Shown piece after piece: positions 8,823 through 19,735 of a stretch of DNA of 64,000 nt (position 1 is the first letter of the stretch; the number at the start of each line of letters is the position of its first letter). Position numbers and translations under genes: made by a program. The stretch comes from JAGVPT01 sp963843065 (GTDB taxonomy: Bacteria > Bacteroidota > Ignavibacteria > UBA10030 > UBA8401). The stretch covers positions 1-64,000 of the forward strand of contig CAWJKX010000080.1 in the NCBI GenBank assembly GCA_963843065.1, read 5' to 3'. The notes below the pieces were generated by a model, which worked only from the letters and a program-made list of their open reading frames with translations, searched no databases and was not told the DNA's origin.

Positions 8823-9780
8823 TCTGCGGCACCTCCTCTTTCGGCTTCGTGCGCTCAACAATATCCAGCGCTTGCGGAATGACGGCTTCGTTTTCTGAAG
8901 GCACGGGGCGTATATTTTGCAAATTTCACAAGGTCAGCGTCAATGAAGAACGCTTCAATCAACTTTGTAACGTCCTTATCCAAAGTAAACCGCTTGAGCG
9001 CTGCAAAAACTTCATCCGAAGTCAGTTCCAGCGCCATAATTCCGTACCGTCCCTCAAAATACTGCCGAATAATTTCCGTCGCTTCCGAGTAAAAAGCTTT
9101 AACATCTCCCTGCTGCCATACTCGTTTTTCTTTCAATTCTTTCAATCGGATCATCGCCTGGATGTGCGGCGGAATCTCCGGCGCATCCTCTTCAACAATT
9201 TCTCCGGCTTTCCTTTTTCTCTTTCTATAAAAAAAGTATCCGCCATAGATAAGCGCAGCAATCGCAAGAATAATTCCCGCATACAGAGCGATTTCCTTCC
9301 ACGTCAACGGAACGCTGAGCGGCGGTTTGACATCTTTGATGGCTTTCGAGGTGTCAACTTCGACAGAAGAAACTTGTATTGTAATCGGATCGGATTGGAC
9401 ATAGTGCCGTGTTGTGTCAGGTGGATGCACGTATGCGATCAAAATTGGAGGAATGACAAACGAGCCGGAATCGTACGCTGACAACGTCACCTTCCGTCCA
9501 TCCGCAACCATCCCGCTCGCACCGACCCGAGGCAGCGTGTCAAGGCGGACAATCTCAAAAACGCCGAGCGTATCCTTGAACTCACTCCACAAAATATTTA
9601 CCGAATCCGCATGCCTCACCTGCACCGTCAGGTTCAACCAGTCGCCCATCGTAATATGGGTCGAATCGGCACTTGCCGATGACCGAAACGTCCTGACTGA
9701 TGAAGAATCGAAGTGTGAACGGCAAGGAGGATAACAACGGCGCTGGAATACGCTGCAAAGCTCTTCAACTGAATTTTCAT
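8815..9780 (-). CDS. BatD-like membrane-anchored protein of the Bat operon (frameshifted)
   Basis: About 320 residues after repair. An ATG at 9780 preceded by AGGAAG opens a signal peptide (MKIQLKSFAAYSSAVVILLA); the frame changes within the next ~60 bases, after which an extracytoplasmic beta domain (STHITMGDWLNLTVQV), a transmembrane helix (EIALYAGIILAIAALIYGG) and a cytosolic helical domain follow. Near the 3' end an extra C in a CCCC run (~8880) truncates the frame; removing it restores VPSENEAVIPQALDIVER and a stop at 8815-8817 that overlaps batA. Proteins of this type, lying between the DUF58 gene and batA, recur in Bat operons but have no settled name. It may recruit the DUF58 protein to the membrane; this is inference. 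Confidence 0.75.
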
Positions 9781-9809
9781 TACTTCCTAGCTGATTTCCA
9801 ATACAATTG

Positions 9810-10685
9810 TCACAGCCGCTGTTCCCGAAGCTTAAAAAAATCGACCAGCGGCTTGATATACGGATTCTGAATATGGATGTCGATCCTGTCAACTTTGGTC
9901 GACAGAAATAATTTCTTTAACCGCTCTTCGTGCTGCTGCCAGTAGTGCCGAAACGCCTGCTGGATATGAATGTTGCTTGTGTCGACCCAGCGTTCGCGCC
10001 CCGACTCAGCGTCCTGCATTTTCACCAAGCCGATTCTCGGCATTTCCCGCTCGCGGGGATCCTGCATCGTGATGGCGATAACGTCGTGTTTCTTGCTCAC
10101 GATGCGGAGCGCTGCGTCGTAGCCCTCGTCGATAAAATCCGAAATCAAAAACGTTATCGAACGCTTCTTGATGACGGAATTCAAATACTGAAGCGCGCCT
10201 TTGATATCCGTGCCGCCCCCCTTGGGTTCAAACGAAAGGAGGTCGCGCACGATGCGGAGGATATGTGCTTTCCCTTTCTTCGGCGGAATAAACTTCTCGA
10301 TCTTGTCGGTAAAAAGAATGAGCCCGACTTTGTCGTTGTTGCGGATCGCCGAGAATGCCAGCACCGCACAGATCTCGGTGGCAATCTCGTTCTTCATCGC
10401 CACGGCTGTCCCGAAATTTTCGGAGCGGCTCAGATCGACAAGCAGCATCACCGTCAGCTCGCGCTCTTCCTCAAAAATTTTAATAAACGGATGATTGAAC
10501 CGGGCAGAGACGTTCCAATCAATCGAGCGAATATCGTCTCCATACTGGTATTCGCGGACTTCGGAGAATTCCATGCCGCGCCCCTTAAAGACCGAGTGGT
10601 ATTCGCCGGAGAATACCTGGTTCACCAGCCCGCGCGTCTTGATTTCAATCTGCCGTACTTTTTTAAGAAGCTCTTGAGTCGTCAT
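9810..10685 (-). CDS. DUF58 (vWA-like) protein of the Bat operon
   Basis: Cytosolic protein of 291 residues in the DUF58 family. The family signature is clear: GRGMEFSEVREYQYGDDIRS at ~36-55, followed by IDWNVSAR, then a vWA-like fold with LLVDLSRSENFG (DxSxS-like metal site, ~92-103) and FLISDFIDEG. MoxR ATPases and DUF58 proteins are nearly always adjacent and are thought to act together as a chaperone-like module that assembles or activates vWA protein complexes. Here moxR lies 90 bp upstream and the gene is followed, 30 bp on, by the BatD-like anchor protein. The spacer to moxR contains two 7-bp-period tracts (10691-10718, 10741-10768). Confidence 0.92.
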   Translation of the reverse strand: MTTQELLKKVRQIEIKTRGLVNQVFSGEYHSVFKGRGMEFSEVREYQYGDDIRSIDWNVSARFNHPFIKIFEEERELTVMLLVDLSRSENFGTAVAMKNEIATEICAVLAFSAIRNNDKVGLILFTDKIEKFIPPKKGKAHILRIVRDLLSFEPKGGGTDIKGALQYLNSVIKKRSITFLISDFIDEGYDAALRIVSKKHDVIAITMQDPREREMPRIGLVKMQDAESGRERWVDTSNIHIQQAFRHYWQQHEERLKKLFLSTKVDRIDIHIQNPYIKPLVDFFKLREQRL

Positions 10686-10690
10686 AGATA

Positions 10691-10718
10691 GCCATTGGCA
10701 TTGGGCTGTTAGGCATTA
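10691..10718. repeat. 7-bp-period tract (DUF58/moxR spacer, first)
   Basis: Four degenerate heptamers with a GCATTG/GCATTA core (GCCATTG, GCATTGG, GCTGTTA, GGCATTA), directly upstream of the DUF58 start. Confidence 0.6.
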
Positions 10719-10740
10719 GCGTTTTGCAAAAGCATTGCAA

Positions 10741-10768
10741 TTTTTAATTCTTAATTCATAATTCTTAA
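10741..10768. repeat. 7-bp-period tract (DUF58/moxR spacer, second)
   Basis: Four heptamers, TTTTTAA, TTCTTAA, TTCATAA, TTCTTAA, in register just after the moxR stop. Confidence 0.75.
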
Positions 10769-10774
10769 TTGCTC

Positions 10775-11764
10775 TCACGGTACTTCGATCTTATTCAAAA
10801 TCTCCTGCACAATATTCTCCGAGGTCACTTCTTCCGCTTCAGCCTCGTACGTTACGGCGACACGGTGCCGCAGCACGTCGAGACTGACGGCGCGCACGTC
10901 TTCGGGGATAACATAGCCGCGCCGTTTGATGAACGCATACGCTTTCGCTCCCAGCGCAAGATTAATGGTCGCGCGGGGCGATGCGCCGTAACTGATCAAT
11001 TGGGCGATGCCCGGAATTCCGTACTCTTTCGGGTTACGGGTAGCAAAGACAATTTCCAGAATATACCGCTCGATCTTTTCGTCCATATAAATTTCCCCCA
11101 TCACTGCGCGTGCCTTCATAATATCTTTTGTTGATACAACAGGCCTGACCTGGATTTCCGTTCCGTTGACGTTTTGCCGCATAATCTGAAGCTCTTCTTC
11201 TTTTGTAGGATAGTCGATCTTCACCTTCAGCATGAAACGATCGACCTGTGCTTCAGGCAGCGGATATGTCCCTTCCTGCTCGATCGGGTTTTGCGTTGCC
11301 AGTACAAGGAACGGTTCATCGAGTTTAAACGTTTCTTCTCCTATAGTCACTTGCCGTTCCTGCATCGCTTCGAGTAATGCACTTTGTACTTTTGCCGGTG
11401 AACGGTTGATTTCATCGGCTAAGATGAAATTAGCAAAAATCGGCCCCTTCTTTGTCTGAAATTTTGAGTCCTTTTGATTGTAGATAAGCGTTCCGACCAG
11501 ATCGGCAGGGAGCAAGTCGGGAGTGAACTGAATGCGCTGGAACTTCGCCTGGATTGCCGCTGCGAGAGTTTTTACAGCCATGGTCTTCGCGAGGCCGGGG
11601 ACTCCTTCGAGAAGGATGTGTCCGTTAGAAAGCAGACCGATGAGCAATCGCTCCATCATATTTTTCTGTCCAACAATGACTTTCCCGACTTCCATCGTGA
11701 GCAGATCGACAAACGCACTTTCGCGCTGGATCTTCTCGTTAATAGCCTTAATATCGTGCTCCAT
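10775..11764 (-). CDS. moxR: MoxR-family AAA+ ATPase
   Basis: First gene of the Bat operon, 329 residues. Walker A GVPGLAKT (~54-61), Walker B with ILADEINRSP (~114-123), sensor 1 in LATQNPIEQEGTYPLPEAQ, and the C-terminal AAA lid (~220-325) are all present, typical of the MoxR proper subfamily. The ATG at 11764 has a strong GGAGG site five bases upstream. MoxR proteins hydrolyse ATP to remodel vWA-containing complexes; the downstream DUF58 and Bat proteins are the expected clients. Upstream is a ~180-bp divergent spacer shared with the plus-strand lipoprotein gene, likely to hold the operon promoter. Confidence 0.95.
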   Translation of the reverse strand: MEHDIKAINEKIQRESAFVDLLTMEVGKVIVGQKNMMERLLIGLLSNGHILLEGVPGLAKTMAVKTLAAAIQAKFQRIQFTPDLLPADLVGTLIYNQKDSKFQTKKGPIFANFILADEINRSPAKVQSALLEAMQERQVTIGEETFKLDEPFLVLATQNPIEQEGTYPLPEAQVDRFMLKVKIDYPTKEEELQIMRQNVNGTEIQVRPVVSTKDIMKARAVMGEIYMDEKIERYILEIVFATRNPKEYGIPGIAQLISYGASPRATINLALGAKAYAFIKRRGYVIPEDVRAVSLDVLRHRVAVTYEAEAEEVTSENIVQEILNKIEVP

Positions 11765-11947
11765 TCAACCTCCGAACATGAATAAACAAGCGTAATTGTA
11801 TGGCAATTTTGAAGTTAGACTGCTCTTAATTTAAAAATGTTCCGCTTAAAACCAAATTTCGATGAATGAATTTGGTTCCAATGAAAATAATTTATGAGTT
11901 TTTGTTGCCATTTATAAAATCCCCCCAATTATTAAAGGCCTTTTTTT

Positions 11948-12334
11948 ATGATAAAAAAGTTGCTGGCGTATTCTGTCCTTTCTCTTCTTTTTGCCGCAGG
12001 CTGCGGCGAGAAAAAAGCCGATCCTGCAAAGATCGACGAGGGCACCAAATTGATTGCCGATAAAGATTTTGAAAAAGGAATTGCCCTTCTTGACGACCTT
12101 GGCAAATCGAACCCGAACGATGAACTCGTCAAGAAGGCCCAGATCAATGCACACATGAAGTATGCAAATTTTCTCATGTACGAATCACTGCTGCCTCCGA
12201 AAGAAAAATACCCGTCGGCATTGCGTCAGTACAGGCTTGTTGCTACGATCGACCCCGGTAACGCCGAGGCGAAGGAAAATATCAATATGATTGAAGGCAT
12301 CTACAATCAGATGGGACGCCCAATTCCGCAGTAA
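11948..12334 (+). CDS. Small lipoprotein with TPR-like helices
   Basis: Predicted lipoprotein of 128 residues. Signal sequence MIKKLLAYSVLSLLFAAGC with the lipobox FAAGC (lipid-modified Cys19) is followed by a helical region with TPR-like spacing (KLIADKDFEKGIALLDDLG and YPSALRQYRLVATIDPGNAEA). No named family recognised. The ATG at 11948 has AAAGG about ten bases upstream, inside a small palindrome (AAAGGCCTTT). Divergent from moxR and followed by the 67-bp repeat array. Probably anchored in an envelope membrane. Confidence 0.75.
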   Translation: MIKKLLAYSVLSLLFAAGCGEKKADPAKIDEGTKLIADKDFEKGIALLDDLGKSNPNDELVKKAQINAHMKYANFLMYESLLPPKEKYPSALRQYRLVATIDPGNAEAKENINMIEGIYNQMGRPIPQ

Positions 12335-12383
12335 TGAATTTGATTCTTTCTACACTGATTTGTATCTTTGGTATGAATCATGG

Positions 12384-12986
12384 GTCCCGCCAAAAAACGG
12401 CGGGGCTTCGCTAGAAGCTCCTTCAAGATTTAAAAGCGGGCGCTTAGCCAGTCCCGTCAAAAAACGACGGGACTTCGCTGGAGGCTCTTTCAAGATTTAA
12501 AAGCGGGCGCTTAGCCAGTCCCGCCAAAAAACGACGGGACTTTGCTGGAGGCTCCTTCGAGATTTAAAAGCGGGCGCTTAGCCAGTCCCGCCAAAAAACG
12601 ACGGGACTTCGCTGGAGGCTCCTTCGAGATTTAAAAGCGGGCGCTTAGCCAGTTCCGTCAAAAAACGACGGGACTTCGCTGGAGGCTCCTTCAAGATTTA
12701 AAAGCGAGCGCTTAGCCAGTCCCGCCAAAAAACGACGGGACTTCGCTGGAGGCTCCTTCGAGATTTAAAAGCGGGCGCTTAGCCAGTTCCGTCAAAAAAC
12801 GACGGGACTTCGCTGGAGGCTCCTTCAAGATTTAAAAGCGAGCGCTTAGCCAGTCCCGCCAAAAAACGACGGGACTTCGCTGGAGGCTCCTTCGAGATTT
12901 AAAAGCGGGCGCTTAGCCAGTCCCGTCAAAAAACGACGGGACTTCGCTGGAGGCTCCTTCGAGATTTAAAAGCGGGCGCTTAGCTC
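12384..12986 (+). repeat. Nine tandem 67-bp units ending in the tRNA-Val gene
   Basis: Nine units of exactly 67 bp start at 12384, 12451, 12518, 12585, 12652, 12719, 12786, 12853 and 12920. Each begins with a 9-bp-stem hairpin (AGTCCCGTC, loop AAAAAAC, GACGGGACT, or variants) and ends in GGGCGCTTAGC, the first 11 bases of the adjacent tRNA. Units at 12585/12719/12853 are identical, as are 12652/12786, so part of the array grew as 134-bp dimers. The leftmost unit is the most diverged. The last unit overlaps the tRNA 5' end (12974-12986), where the tRNA reads GCTCAGCT instead of GCCAGT. Confidence 0.97.
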
Positions 12987-13048
12987 AGCTGGTTCAGAGC
13001 GTACGCCTCACACGCGTAAGGTCGCAGGTTCGATCCCCGCAGCGCCCA
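12974..13048 (+). tRNA. tRNA-Val (anticodon CAC)
   Basis: A 75-nt cloverleaf can be drawn: acceptor GGGCGCT/AGCGCCC (12974-12980 with 13041-13047), D-stem GCTC/GAGC, anticodon stem TACGC/GCGTA with loop CTCACAC, hence anticodon CAC (valine, GUG), 5-nt variable loop, T-loop TTCGATC, discriminator A, no encoded CCA. The T-stem GCAGG/CCCGC has one A-C mismatch at the third pair, which is unusual and may be a sequencing error. Its first 11 bases are the same as the 3' end of each upstream 67-bp repeat. An intrinsic terminator follows directly. Confidence 0.93.
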
Positions 13049-13052
13049 CTAT

Positions 13053-13084
13053 AAGGGAAGAGGAAACTCTTCCCTTTCTTTATT
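13053..13084 (+). terminator. Rho-independent terminator after tRNA-Val
   Basis: A perfect 10-bp stem AAGGGAAGAG / CTCTTCCCTT with a GAAA tetraloop, followed by TCTTTATTT, five bases after the tRNA 3' end. Fits the end of the tRNA transcript. Confidence 0.9.
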
Positions 13085-13243
13085 TAGGAAGCCGATCGAG
13101 CGCTTCGAATCACCGTAAAGACTGGATAGAAAATCAGTGGCTCGACGGGAATATTCACATACTAAAACTCAAAAACAGTTCAGCACTCTTACCTGCCGGG
13201 GTCGCTGGAGAATAATTCAATCCCCCCACCGCTTTTATTTTGT

Positions 13244-16200
13244 TCATACATTATGAGTCATCTCATACTCCAACTCCGGGTCAATCTTCTGCTGTTCTAT
13301 TTTCTTTTCCCGCTCCATCAGTTCTTCGTGGTGAGCCTGGAGATAATCGAGCTCCTTCTTGCCGTACAAAGGCGGGTGATGATGACGAAGAGTACCCGGA
13401 ACAATCAATATCGCAAGCGTCGAGGCTGCTAGCATCCCACCGAGAACGGTAAATCCAATCGTATTCCGTGCTACGGCGCCTGCCCCTGTTGCCAAGGCAA
13501 GCGGAAGAACACCCAGGATAAATGCCATGGAGGTCATAATAATGGGGCGCAATCGCAGCTTGACGGCTTCCAACGTGGATTGGATAAGCTCCTCTCCGCG
13601 GTCGATACGCACTTTCGCAAATTCCACGATCAGAATAGCATTCTTCGCAGAGAGTCCTATCAAGGTGATGAGTCCTATCTGCGCGTACACATTGTTAGTA
13701 AGCCGCGGCAAGCACATCAGCATCAGGATTGCACCAAACGCACTGATAGGAACCGGAAGCAATACGGTAAGAGGCACAGACCAACTTTCGTAGAGTGCGG
13801 CCAGAAAAAGAAAAACAAACGTGATGGAGAAAATGAAAATATAGATTGTGGCCGATCCCGCTTTTATTTCTTCATAGCTCAATCCCGAAAATTCATACGT
13901 ATACCCGTGCGGTAAAGTCTTTTCTGCCGTTGCCCTCAGAGCGTCTATTCCCTCCCCGGTGCTGAATCCCGGCGGCGTGGAGCCATCCACTTCTGCAGAG
14001 CGAAAAATATTGAAATGTGTTATCAGCGGCGGCGCTTCCGTCGCCTTGTAACTGACCAGTGTGCTGAAAGGTACCATCTCCCCGCGCTGATTGCGCACGT
14101 AGTAATTACTGAGGTCCGATATCAGTGCGCGATAGGTCGTATCTGCCTGCACCACAACATGGTACGTACGGTCGTACAGCGTAAAGTTATTCACAAACAA
14201 ACTTCCCATGTATGCTTGCATCGTCGTAAAAACGTCGGCAATATTCACTCCCAGCTTTTCACATTTTTCACGATCCAGCGTCAGGTCAAAGCTGGGAGTA
14301 TGTGCACTGTAATAACTAAACGCGGTCGAGATTGCCGGGTTCTTATGTGCCTCGGCGACAAACTTCTTTACGACTCCTTCAAATGCATGCACATCATCGC
14401 TTGTGCTTCCCTGTTCGATCTGCATACTGAATCCAGCAGCCTGCCCTATGCCGCGGATTGGAGGAGGTGGAATGACGACAATATTGGCATTGTCAATGCC
14501 CGCGGCGGCAATGCGTTTTCTCAGCACATCCATGATGCCGGGTATTTGTTCCTCCGGTTTCGTCCGCTGCTCCCAAGGTTTGAGCATGCAAAAGATACTT
14601 CCGGCATTAGAAGTGGTGCCGGAGTTCAATATGTTCAGACCGGAAATGGCCGAGTAGTGATTCACGCCTGGGGTAGAACCGACGATCTCCATGAGTTTCG
14701 TAATAACTGCAACGGATTGAACGGTAGAAGTCCCCTCGGGCATTTGATACGTTACGTACAAACGGCCATCGTCTTCAGCAGGAATAAAACCCGACGGCTT
14801 CTTCTTGAACAAGAAAACTGCACCAACACAAATGCACAAGAGTACGATGACAACATATCTTGACGCTTTGATCCCCCGCCGCACAGTATGGACATAATCA
14901 GTCGTCAGCGTTTCAAACCACCGATTGAAACGGCCAAAGAACATTTCACTCCATCGTGACTTGTTGCTTCCGTGCGGCTTGAGAAGGAGGCTGCAGAGCG
15001 CCGGGGTCAGCGATAATGCGATGAAAGCGGACAAGATGACCGAGATCGCAATGGTGATGGCGAACTGTTGATATAAACGTCCTACGATGCCCGGGATGAA
15101 TCCTACAGGAACAAAGACAGCTGCCAGGATAAGCGCAATGGTAACAACAGGTGCCGAAATATCCTTCATGGCCCGGTAGGTGGCTTCTTTCGCGGACAAG
15201 TGGTACTCGTCGATATAATGCTGCACTGCTTCTATTACAATAATCGCATCGTCCACCACAATGCCGATAGCGAGAACGAAGCCGAACATGGTGAGCGTGT
15301 TGATCGTAAATCCGAGCGGGATGAAAAAGCAAAAAGTGCCCAAGATCGACACGGGAATGGCAAGAATAGGGATAATCGTGGACCGCAGGTTCTGCAGGAA
15401 CAAGAAGACCACGAGTGCGACAAGACCCAGCGCTTTCAATAATGTCTCGATGACTTCTTGCATGGAGACTTTAATGATCGTAATTGACTCAAAGGGGACC
15501 GCATAATCAACATCGGCGGGGAACGATTTTTTCAGTTGCTCCAATGTTGCGTAAACATTATTTGCCGTTTCAAGGGCATTGCTTCCCGGCGTTTGATAGA
15601 TAAACATGATCGAAGCACGTTTTCCGTCAACAAAGGAGTTGCTGGAAAATGTGAACTTGCCTAGTTCTACTCTTGCCACATCTTTGAGATGAACAAGCTC
15701 ACCCGTGGATGGAATATTTTTAACGACGATATTTTCAAAGTCCGGAACTTTACTTAACGGACCATTAACGAGAATCCCCAATTCAAACGTTTGTGTATTT
15801 TGTTGAGGCGGTGCGCCCGCCGAGCCGGCTGCTACCTGTACATTTTGTGCATTTAATGCGGAAATGATATCCTGCGGAGTTAGGCTATACGCCGCCATTT
15901 TCTCCGGATTCATCCAGACACGCATGCTAAAGTTGTCCGTTCGGGTATAAACATCGCCGACACCCGGTACGCGCAGCATGGCATCTTCTATGTATATATT
16001 AGTGTAGTTATCAAGGAACTTAATGTTGTGAGTTCCCTGCGGCGAGAAGACGGCTACCTGCATGAGCATGCTGGGATTGCGCGCTCGCACTGTCAGGCCA
16101 AGGCGGCTCACTACGGAGGGTAACAAGGGGGTAGCGATACCGACACGGTTTTGAACATTTAATGCAGCGATATGAACGTTGGTGCCCACATTAAAAGTGA

Positions 16201-16478
16201 CATTAACGTTCATTGACCCTGTGTTGGTATTCGGTACTTTGCATGTACTCCATGCCCGGAGTACCATTGACCTGCTCCTCAATAGGAGTGGCCACCGTTT
16301 GTTCCACCGTTTGAGCATCCGCGCCGGTATATTGTCCGCTTATCGAAACCGCAGGCGGCGTGATGTTCGGATATTGATCAACGGCCAGGTTCGCTATACA
16401 GATGATGCCCGAGATCATCAATACGATAGAGATCACGATAGCGGTAACCGGTCGTTTGATAAACGTGTTAGCGATCAT
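13244..16478 (-). CDS. RND efflux permease (HAE1/AcrB family), distal copy (frameshifted)
   Basis: Inner-membrane proton-driven drug exporter, about 1077 residues after repair. The N-terminus MIANTFIKRPVTAIVISIVL (first membrane helix) is in one frame up to ~16240; one extra base in AGTACCGAAT shifts the rest. Visible: the periplasmic porter region, TM4 with the proton-relay pair in AIGIVVDDAIIVIEAVQHY, and the LSLTPALCSLLLKP segment. Near the C-terminus the frame is continuous but reads VPGTLRHHHPPLYGKKE where the paralogue predicts VPVLFVxITRLxYGKxK, implying a compensating +1/-1 pair at ~13360-13397. The ATG at 16478 overlaps the stop of the upstream permease (ATGA). Homologous throughout to the 16475-19735 permease. 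Confidence 0.9.
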
Positions 16479-19400
16479 TCCTGGTCAAGATTATGGATCT
16501 CACGGGATCGGTGCAGATCGTATTCTAATTCCGGGTCAATGTTTTGTTGTTCAACTCTTTTCGCTTTTTCCATTAACTCTTCATGTCGAGCCTGGAGATA
16601 CTCAAGCTTTTCCTTCCCATACGACAAACGTGTGATGAGAACGAAGAGTACCCGGGACAATGAAAATAGCAAGAGTAGTAGCTGCCAGCATGCCGCCGAG
16701 AACAGTATACCCGATTGTTCTGCGCGCTATCGCTCCAGCCCCTGTTGCAAAGACAAGAGGCATGACGCCGAGGATAAATGCCATGGAGGTCATCACGATA
16801 GGACGCAAACGGAGCCGTACCGCTTCCATGGTAGATTGGATAAGCTCTTCACCCCGGTCGACACGCACCTTTGCAAATTCCACAATGAGGATCGCGTTCT
16901 TGGCGGCAAGCCCGATGAGCGTAATGAGCCCTATTTGCGCATAGACATTGTTCGAAATACTTGGCAGAGATGTAAGCATTAGGATTGCCCCAAAAGCGCC
17001 AATCGGTACGGCCAGCAATACTGAGAACGGAACCGACCAGCTTTCATACAAGGCTGCGAGAAAAAGAAAAACGAAAGTGATCGAGAAGACGAAGATATAG
17101 ATCGTCGTCGAGCCTTCCTTGATTTCCTCGTAGCTCAATCCCGAATACTCATAATCGTACCCCTCCGGCAGCATTTCTGCGCAACATCTTTCAAAGCATT
17201 CAGAGTTTCGGTACTGCTGTACCCGGGAGCAGACGCTCCATCAATTTCGGCGGACCGAAAAATATTAAAATGCGATATCAGCGGTGCAGCTTCAGTCGGC
17301 TGGTAACTAATCAGTGTGCCGAGAGGCACCATTGCCCCTGCCTGGTTACGCACGTAATATTTGTCGATGTCCGATACCGTCGCCCGGGACATGGTGTCTG
17401 CCTGTATCACTACATGAAAGGTACGGTTGTATGTTGTGAAATCGTTGACATAAATGCTCCCCATATACGCCTGGATGGTTGTGAAGACATCAGCAACATT
17501 TACTCCCAGCTTTTCACATTTTTCCCGATCGACAGTAAGATTGTAATTGGGCGTGTGGGCAGAATAAAAACTGTATGCACCAGAGATCGCCGGATTTTTA
17601 TTTGCCTCAGCGATAAATCTATTGACTACCTTTTCAAACGCGTGAATGTCATCATTGGTATTGCGCTGCTCTATCTGGAAGCTGAAACCGACCACCGATC
17701 CGACACCCGGAATTGGTGAAGGCTGAATGACCTGGACATTGGCGTTGGTAAGACCGGCATCGCTGATGCGCTGCTGCATGACACGGATGATACCCGGCAC
17801 TTGCTGGCGTGATTCGGAACGCTCATCCCATGGCTTGAGCTGGCAATAAATGGTACCGCAATTTGAATTGGTTGCATTGGTCACAACATTCAGACCGGAC
17901 AACGCCGCGTAGTGCGCTACACCCGGAGTAGATGCGATGACCGACATCAGCTTCGTCATCACCGCAACGGATTGGGCAGTAGAAGATGCGGGAGGTAATT
18001 GAAACGTTATGTAGAGATTTCCATCGTCTTCGGAAGGTATGAATCCTGTCGACTTGTTCTGAAACAGAAATATCGCACCAACGCAAACAGAGACAAGCAG
18101 GATGATAACATACCTTGACGCCTTGATGCTGCGCTTAACGCCGTCGGAGTATTTATCCGTCAGTTTCTCAAACCAATTATTGAAACCGGCAAAAAACCGG
18201 CCCACTCCTCGCGGCACGGCGTCTTTCTGCGACGGTTTGAGAAGAAGACTGCAAAGAGCCGGCGTTAAGGATAAAGCAATAAAAGCAGAAAGCATGACCG
18301 AGATCGCAATAGTGATCGCGAACTGCTGATACAAACGTCCAACAATACCGGGTATGAAACCAACAGGAACAAATACGGCCGCAAGGATTAAGGCAATCGC
18401 TACAACGGGTGCCGATATATCCTTCATCGCCTGATAGGTTGCCTCTTTCGCCGATAGATTGTGCTCGTCCATATAATGCTGCACCGCTTCTACGACAATA
18501 ATAGCATCGTCCACAACAATGCCGATGGCCAGCACAAAGCCGAACATGGTGAGCGTGTTGATCGTAAACCCAAGAGGGATGAAAAAACAGAAAGTGCCTA
18601 AGATCGAAACGGGAATGGCAAGGACGGGGATGAGCGTGGTGCGCACGTTCTGAAGGAACAAATAGACAACAAGGGCGACAAGTCCCAGTGCTAAAAGCAG
18701 GGTGACAACAACTTCACTCATGGAAACCCTGACGACAGTCACCGATTCAAAAGGAACTCTGTAGTCAACGTCCGTAGGAAAAGATTTTTTCAATTGGGCG
18801 AGTACTTTATAGACGCCGTTTGCCGTTTCAAGAGCATTGCTCCCCGGTGCCTGGTAAATAAGGAGACAAGAAGCTCGATTCCCATCGACAAATGAGTTGC
18901 TCGAAAAAGTGAACTTGCCCAGCTCGACTCTGGCCACGTCTTTGAGATATACCAGTTCACCGGTGGACGGGCTGGTTTTAACGATGACATTTTCAAAATC
19001 CGAAACCTTGCTCAAACGTCCGTTGACGAGAATACCTAATTCAAATGTCTGCGTCTTTTGCTGCGGCGGTACGCCTGCCGAACCTGCCGCTACCTGTACA
19101 TTTTGGGCATTTAACGCGGAGATGACATCCGTAGGAGTCAAACTATAGCTCGCCATTTTCTCAGGATCCATCCAGATTCGCATGCTGAAATCATCGGTAT
19201 ATCTGCTGATGCTGCCCACCCCTGGCACACGAAGCAGTGCATCCTGCACAAAAATGTTCGTATAATTATCAAGGAACGTGATGTCATGCGTCCCTTGCGG
19301 CGCATAGACGGCCACCATCATGAGCAGGCTGGGATTTAACGCACGCACAGTAAGGCCAAGACGGCTCACCGCGGCTGGTAATAATGGAGTGGCAATGCTG

Positions 19401-19735
19401 ACGCGGTTTTGAACATCCAGCGTAGCAATATCAATGTCGGTTCCGATGCCAAATGTGACGTTCATCGACATCAAACCGTTGTTCGTATTATTGCTTTGCA
19501 TGTACTCCATGCCCGGAGTACCGTTGACCTGTTGTTCAATCGGAGTGGCTACGGTTTGTTCAACGGTCAGCGCATCGGCCCCCGTAAATTGACCGTTGAC
19601 CTGTACAACCGGTGGCGTGATTTGAGGATATTGCTCTACCGGCGAGTTAAAGATACAGATGATACCTGTGATCACTAATATGATCGAGATGACAATAGCA
19701 GTGACAGGCCTCTTGATAAAGGTATTAGCGATCAT
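16475..19735 (-). CDS. RND efflux permease (HAE1/AcrB family), proximal copy (frameshifted)
   Basis: Paralogue of the next permease, about 1086 residues after repair. Starts MIANTFIKRPVTAIVISIIL and carries the porter repeats, TM4 with AIGIVVDDAIIVVEAVQHY (two adjacent Asp of the proton relay), and SLTPALCSLLLKPSQK. Two frame changes: a missing A in the AAA run at ~17172 (restores QKMLPEGYDYEYSGLSYEEI), and an extra G in CCGGG at ~16651 (restores VPVLFVLITRLSYGKEK). The tail, rich in Glu and Lys, ends at 16475 and overlaps the following permease by four bases. Lies ~150 bp after the adaptor gene; works with the adaptor and TolC-type channel. Confidence 0.9.

Noticed and set aside
8849..9481. 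210-residue plus-strand frame opposite the BatD-like gene
   Set aside because: No family resemblance, and the minus-strand gene has clear membrane helix and domain signatures.
12384..12986. CRISPR-like array
   Set aside because: Units are direct head-to-tail copies with no distinct spacers and no cas genes; it is a tandem repeat.
14015..14863. 282-residue plus-strand frame within the RND permease
   Set aside because: Antisense shadow of a conserved permease; no domain.
16203..16478. Separate small protein at the start of the distal RND gene
   Set aside because: Its sequence is the first helix and porter region of the permease; a single extra base separates it from the rest.
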